Source: Saccharospirillum salsuginis (GTDB taxonomy: Bacteria > Pseudomonadota > Gammaproteobacteria > Pseudomonadales > Natronospirillaceae). Taken from it: a stretch of DNA of 64,000 bases. Location: positions 150,730 through 214,729 of the forward strand of contig NZ_BMXR01000004.1 of assembly GCF_014651855.1 (NCBI RefSeq), given 5' to 3'. Position 1 is the first letter of the stretch. Every line of letters begins with the position of its first letter. Shown here piece by piece: positions 62,907 through 64,000 of the stretch. The notes under the pieces were generated by a model that was given only the letters and a program-made list of their open reading frames with translations, was not told where the DNA came from and made no database searches. A program made the position numbers and the translations under genes.

Positions 62907-64000
62907 GTGCCTGCCCGCCGCTACAAAACCGGCCAATGCCGTCTGCAAGAGAGCTTGTTGCCGCCACGCCTGGATGATTATGTCGATCAAGGCAATCACG
63001 TTCGTGCGATCGACGCCTACGTCAACAGCCTGGACCTGGCCCAGCTGGGCTTTCTGCATGCCGCCGGCAGTGCGACCCAGGCCGGGCAGCCGGCCTACGA
63101 CCCGGCGGATTTGCTCAAACTCTACATGTACGGCTACACCAACAAGGTGCGCAGCAGCCGGTGCCTCGAGCGCGAGACCCGGCGCAATCTCGAAGTGATC
63201 TGGTTGCTTGGGGGGCTGGAGCCGTCCTACAAGACCATCGCCGACTTCCGCAAACACAACGCCCAGGCCCTGGTACGGGTGAACCGGGAGTTCACGCTGC
63301 TGTGTCGAGAACTGGCGTTATTCGGCGGCCACACCGTGGGGATCGACGGCAGCTTTTTCCGGGCCAACGCCAGCAAAAGCAGCATCCACACCCAAGACAA
63401 GCTCAAAAAGCAGGTCGCCTCGCTGGAACAGGACATCGAGGCGTGGCATACGGAACTGGATCAAAACGACCGGCAAGACAGTCGCCCCGACACACCGGCC
63501 ACCACCGAGGATCCGTCGCTGACCACCAAGCTGGAGGCGATGCAGGAGAAATTGTCCGCCAAGCAAGAGCAGCTTCAAACCCTGGAAGCCAGCGGCGACA
63601 AGCAGATATCGACAACCGACCCCGATGCGCGCCGACTGACTAAGCGCGGTCAATCCGTCAGTGGCTACAACGTCCAGATCGCTGTGGACGATGAGCACAA
63701 GCTGATCGCCGCCAGCGAGGTCACCAATGAGGGGAACGACAGTCATCAACTGGCCCCCATGGCCGAACGGGCCAAAGAGGCTCTGGATGTGGAGAGTCTG
63801 ACCGCTCTGAGCGATGCGGGTTACTACGAAAGCGATCAACTCAAGCAGTGCGAAGATAACGGCGTCACCGCCTACGTCGCCATCCCGAACACCGCGAAAC
63901 GCTTCGACCAAAACGGCCGCTTCTCCCGCCAGGCCTTCACCTACGATGCTGAGCGCGACGTCTACCTGTGCCCCCGGGGGCAGCTTCTATCAAGGACGGG
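62907..64000 (+). CDS. IS1182-family transposase, cut by the window end
   Basis: An open frame from GTG at 62907 (GGGAG seven bases before) runs to the last base without a stop; 364 codons are visible. It starts PARRYKTGQCRLQESLLPPR. It has the N-terminal domain with AYDPADLLKLYMYGYTNKVR, RSSRCLERETRRNLEVIWLL and KTIADFRKHNA. The DDE catalytic part follows with GIDGSFFRANASK (first aspartate), a coiled-coil insert, SGYNVQIAVDDEHKLI, ALSDAGYYES (second aspartate) and CPRGQ near the end. This is the IS1182 layout. The last catalytic residue and the right end lie outside; I could not fix the left inverted repeat (somewhere in 62750-62900). Confidence 0.88.
   Translation, partial: MPARRYKTGQCRLQESLLPPRLDDYVDQGNHVRAIDAYVNSLDLAQLGFLHAAGSATQAGQPAYDPADLLKLYMYGYTNKVRSSRCLERETRRNLEVIWLLGGLEPSYKTIADFRKHNAQALVRVNREFTLLCRELALFGGHTVGIDGSFFRANASKSSIHTQDKLKKQVASLEQDIEAWHTELDQNDRQDSRPDTPATTEDPSLTTKLEAMQEKLSAKQEQLQTLEASGDKQISTTDPDARRLTKRGQSVSGYNVQIAVDDEHKLIAASEVTNEGNDSHQLAPMAERAKEALDVESLTALSDAGYYESDQLKQCEDNGVTAYVAIPNTAKRFDQNGRFSRQAFTYDAERDVYLCPRGQLLSRT

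Overview
The window is about 64 kb of a gammaproteobacterial chromosome. Most of it is GC-rich, densely coding and carries conserved housekeeping genes; one AT-rich integrated element of about 9.7 kb interrupts it. Gene orders such as gacA-uvrC-pgsA-tRNA(Gly-Cys-Leu), tig-clpP-clpX-lon-hupB-ppiD, cysI-DUF934, the large 1605-residue NAD-glutamate dehydrogenase, and comEC-exbB-exbD-lpxK-kdsB-ptp-murB / rne / rluC-sppA match the Pseudomonas/Oceanospirillales branch. The sequence alone does not fix the genus.

Layout. 1-3.4 kb: 3' end of gacA, uvrC, pgsA and a tRNA operon (Gly, Cys, Leu). 3.48-13.17 kb: the element, integrated in the anticodon loop of the host tRNA-Leu(UAA) gene. It splits that gene but carries its own complete tRNA-Leu(UAA) just inside the left end. 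Its other genes are a Rap1a/Tai-like secreted protein, two unknown proteins, an orphan pilin-like protein, a secreted leucine-rich-repeat protein, a RepL-like replication protein behind direct-repeat iterons, a MobV-like relaxase behind a cluster of short hairpins, two small proteins and a tyrosine integrase next to the right end. It therefore looks like an integrative mobilizable element that can also replicate, with no transfer apparatus of its own visible. 13.4-17.1 kb: sulA with two LexA boxes, the sulfite reductase pair, small membrane proteins. 17.3-22.1 kb: NAD-glutamate dehydrogenase. 22.1-22.8 kb: an inverted pair of ERIC-like repeats. 22.8-30.2 kb: DUF2835, pyrD, rmf and a group of RNA-modifying enzymes (rlmKL, rlmG, trmA, miaE) with yjbQ. 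30.4-33.0 kb: lpxH-ppiB-folD and a tRNA operon (Pro, Arg, His). 33.3-42.3 kb: protein quality control (tig, clpP, clpX, lon, ppiD) with hupB. 42.3-46 kb: kdsC, kdsA, dinG. 46-50.3 kb: agmatine deiminase family, PilZ, lolC-lolD, DUF2062. 50.6-57.3 kb: comEC, exbBD, lpxK, kdsB, phosphatase, murB. 57.3-62.7 kb: rne, rluC, sppA. From 62.9 kb: an IS1182-like transposase cut by the window end.

How the genes fit together. Several genes feed envelope building: kdsC, kdsA and kdsB (KDO), lpxH and lpxK (lipid A), murB (peptidoglycan), lolCD (lipoprotein export). Another set handles tRNA/rRNA modification and RNA turnover. The points most worth a second look are the tRNA-replacing element, its rich non-coding region with iterons and inverted repeats, a dispersed hairpin repeat whose arms co-vary between copies, and a second short repeat whose first bases supply the stop codons of miaE and sppA.
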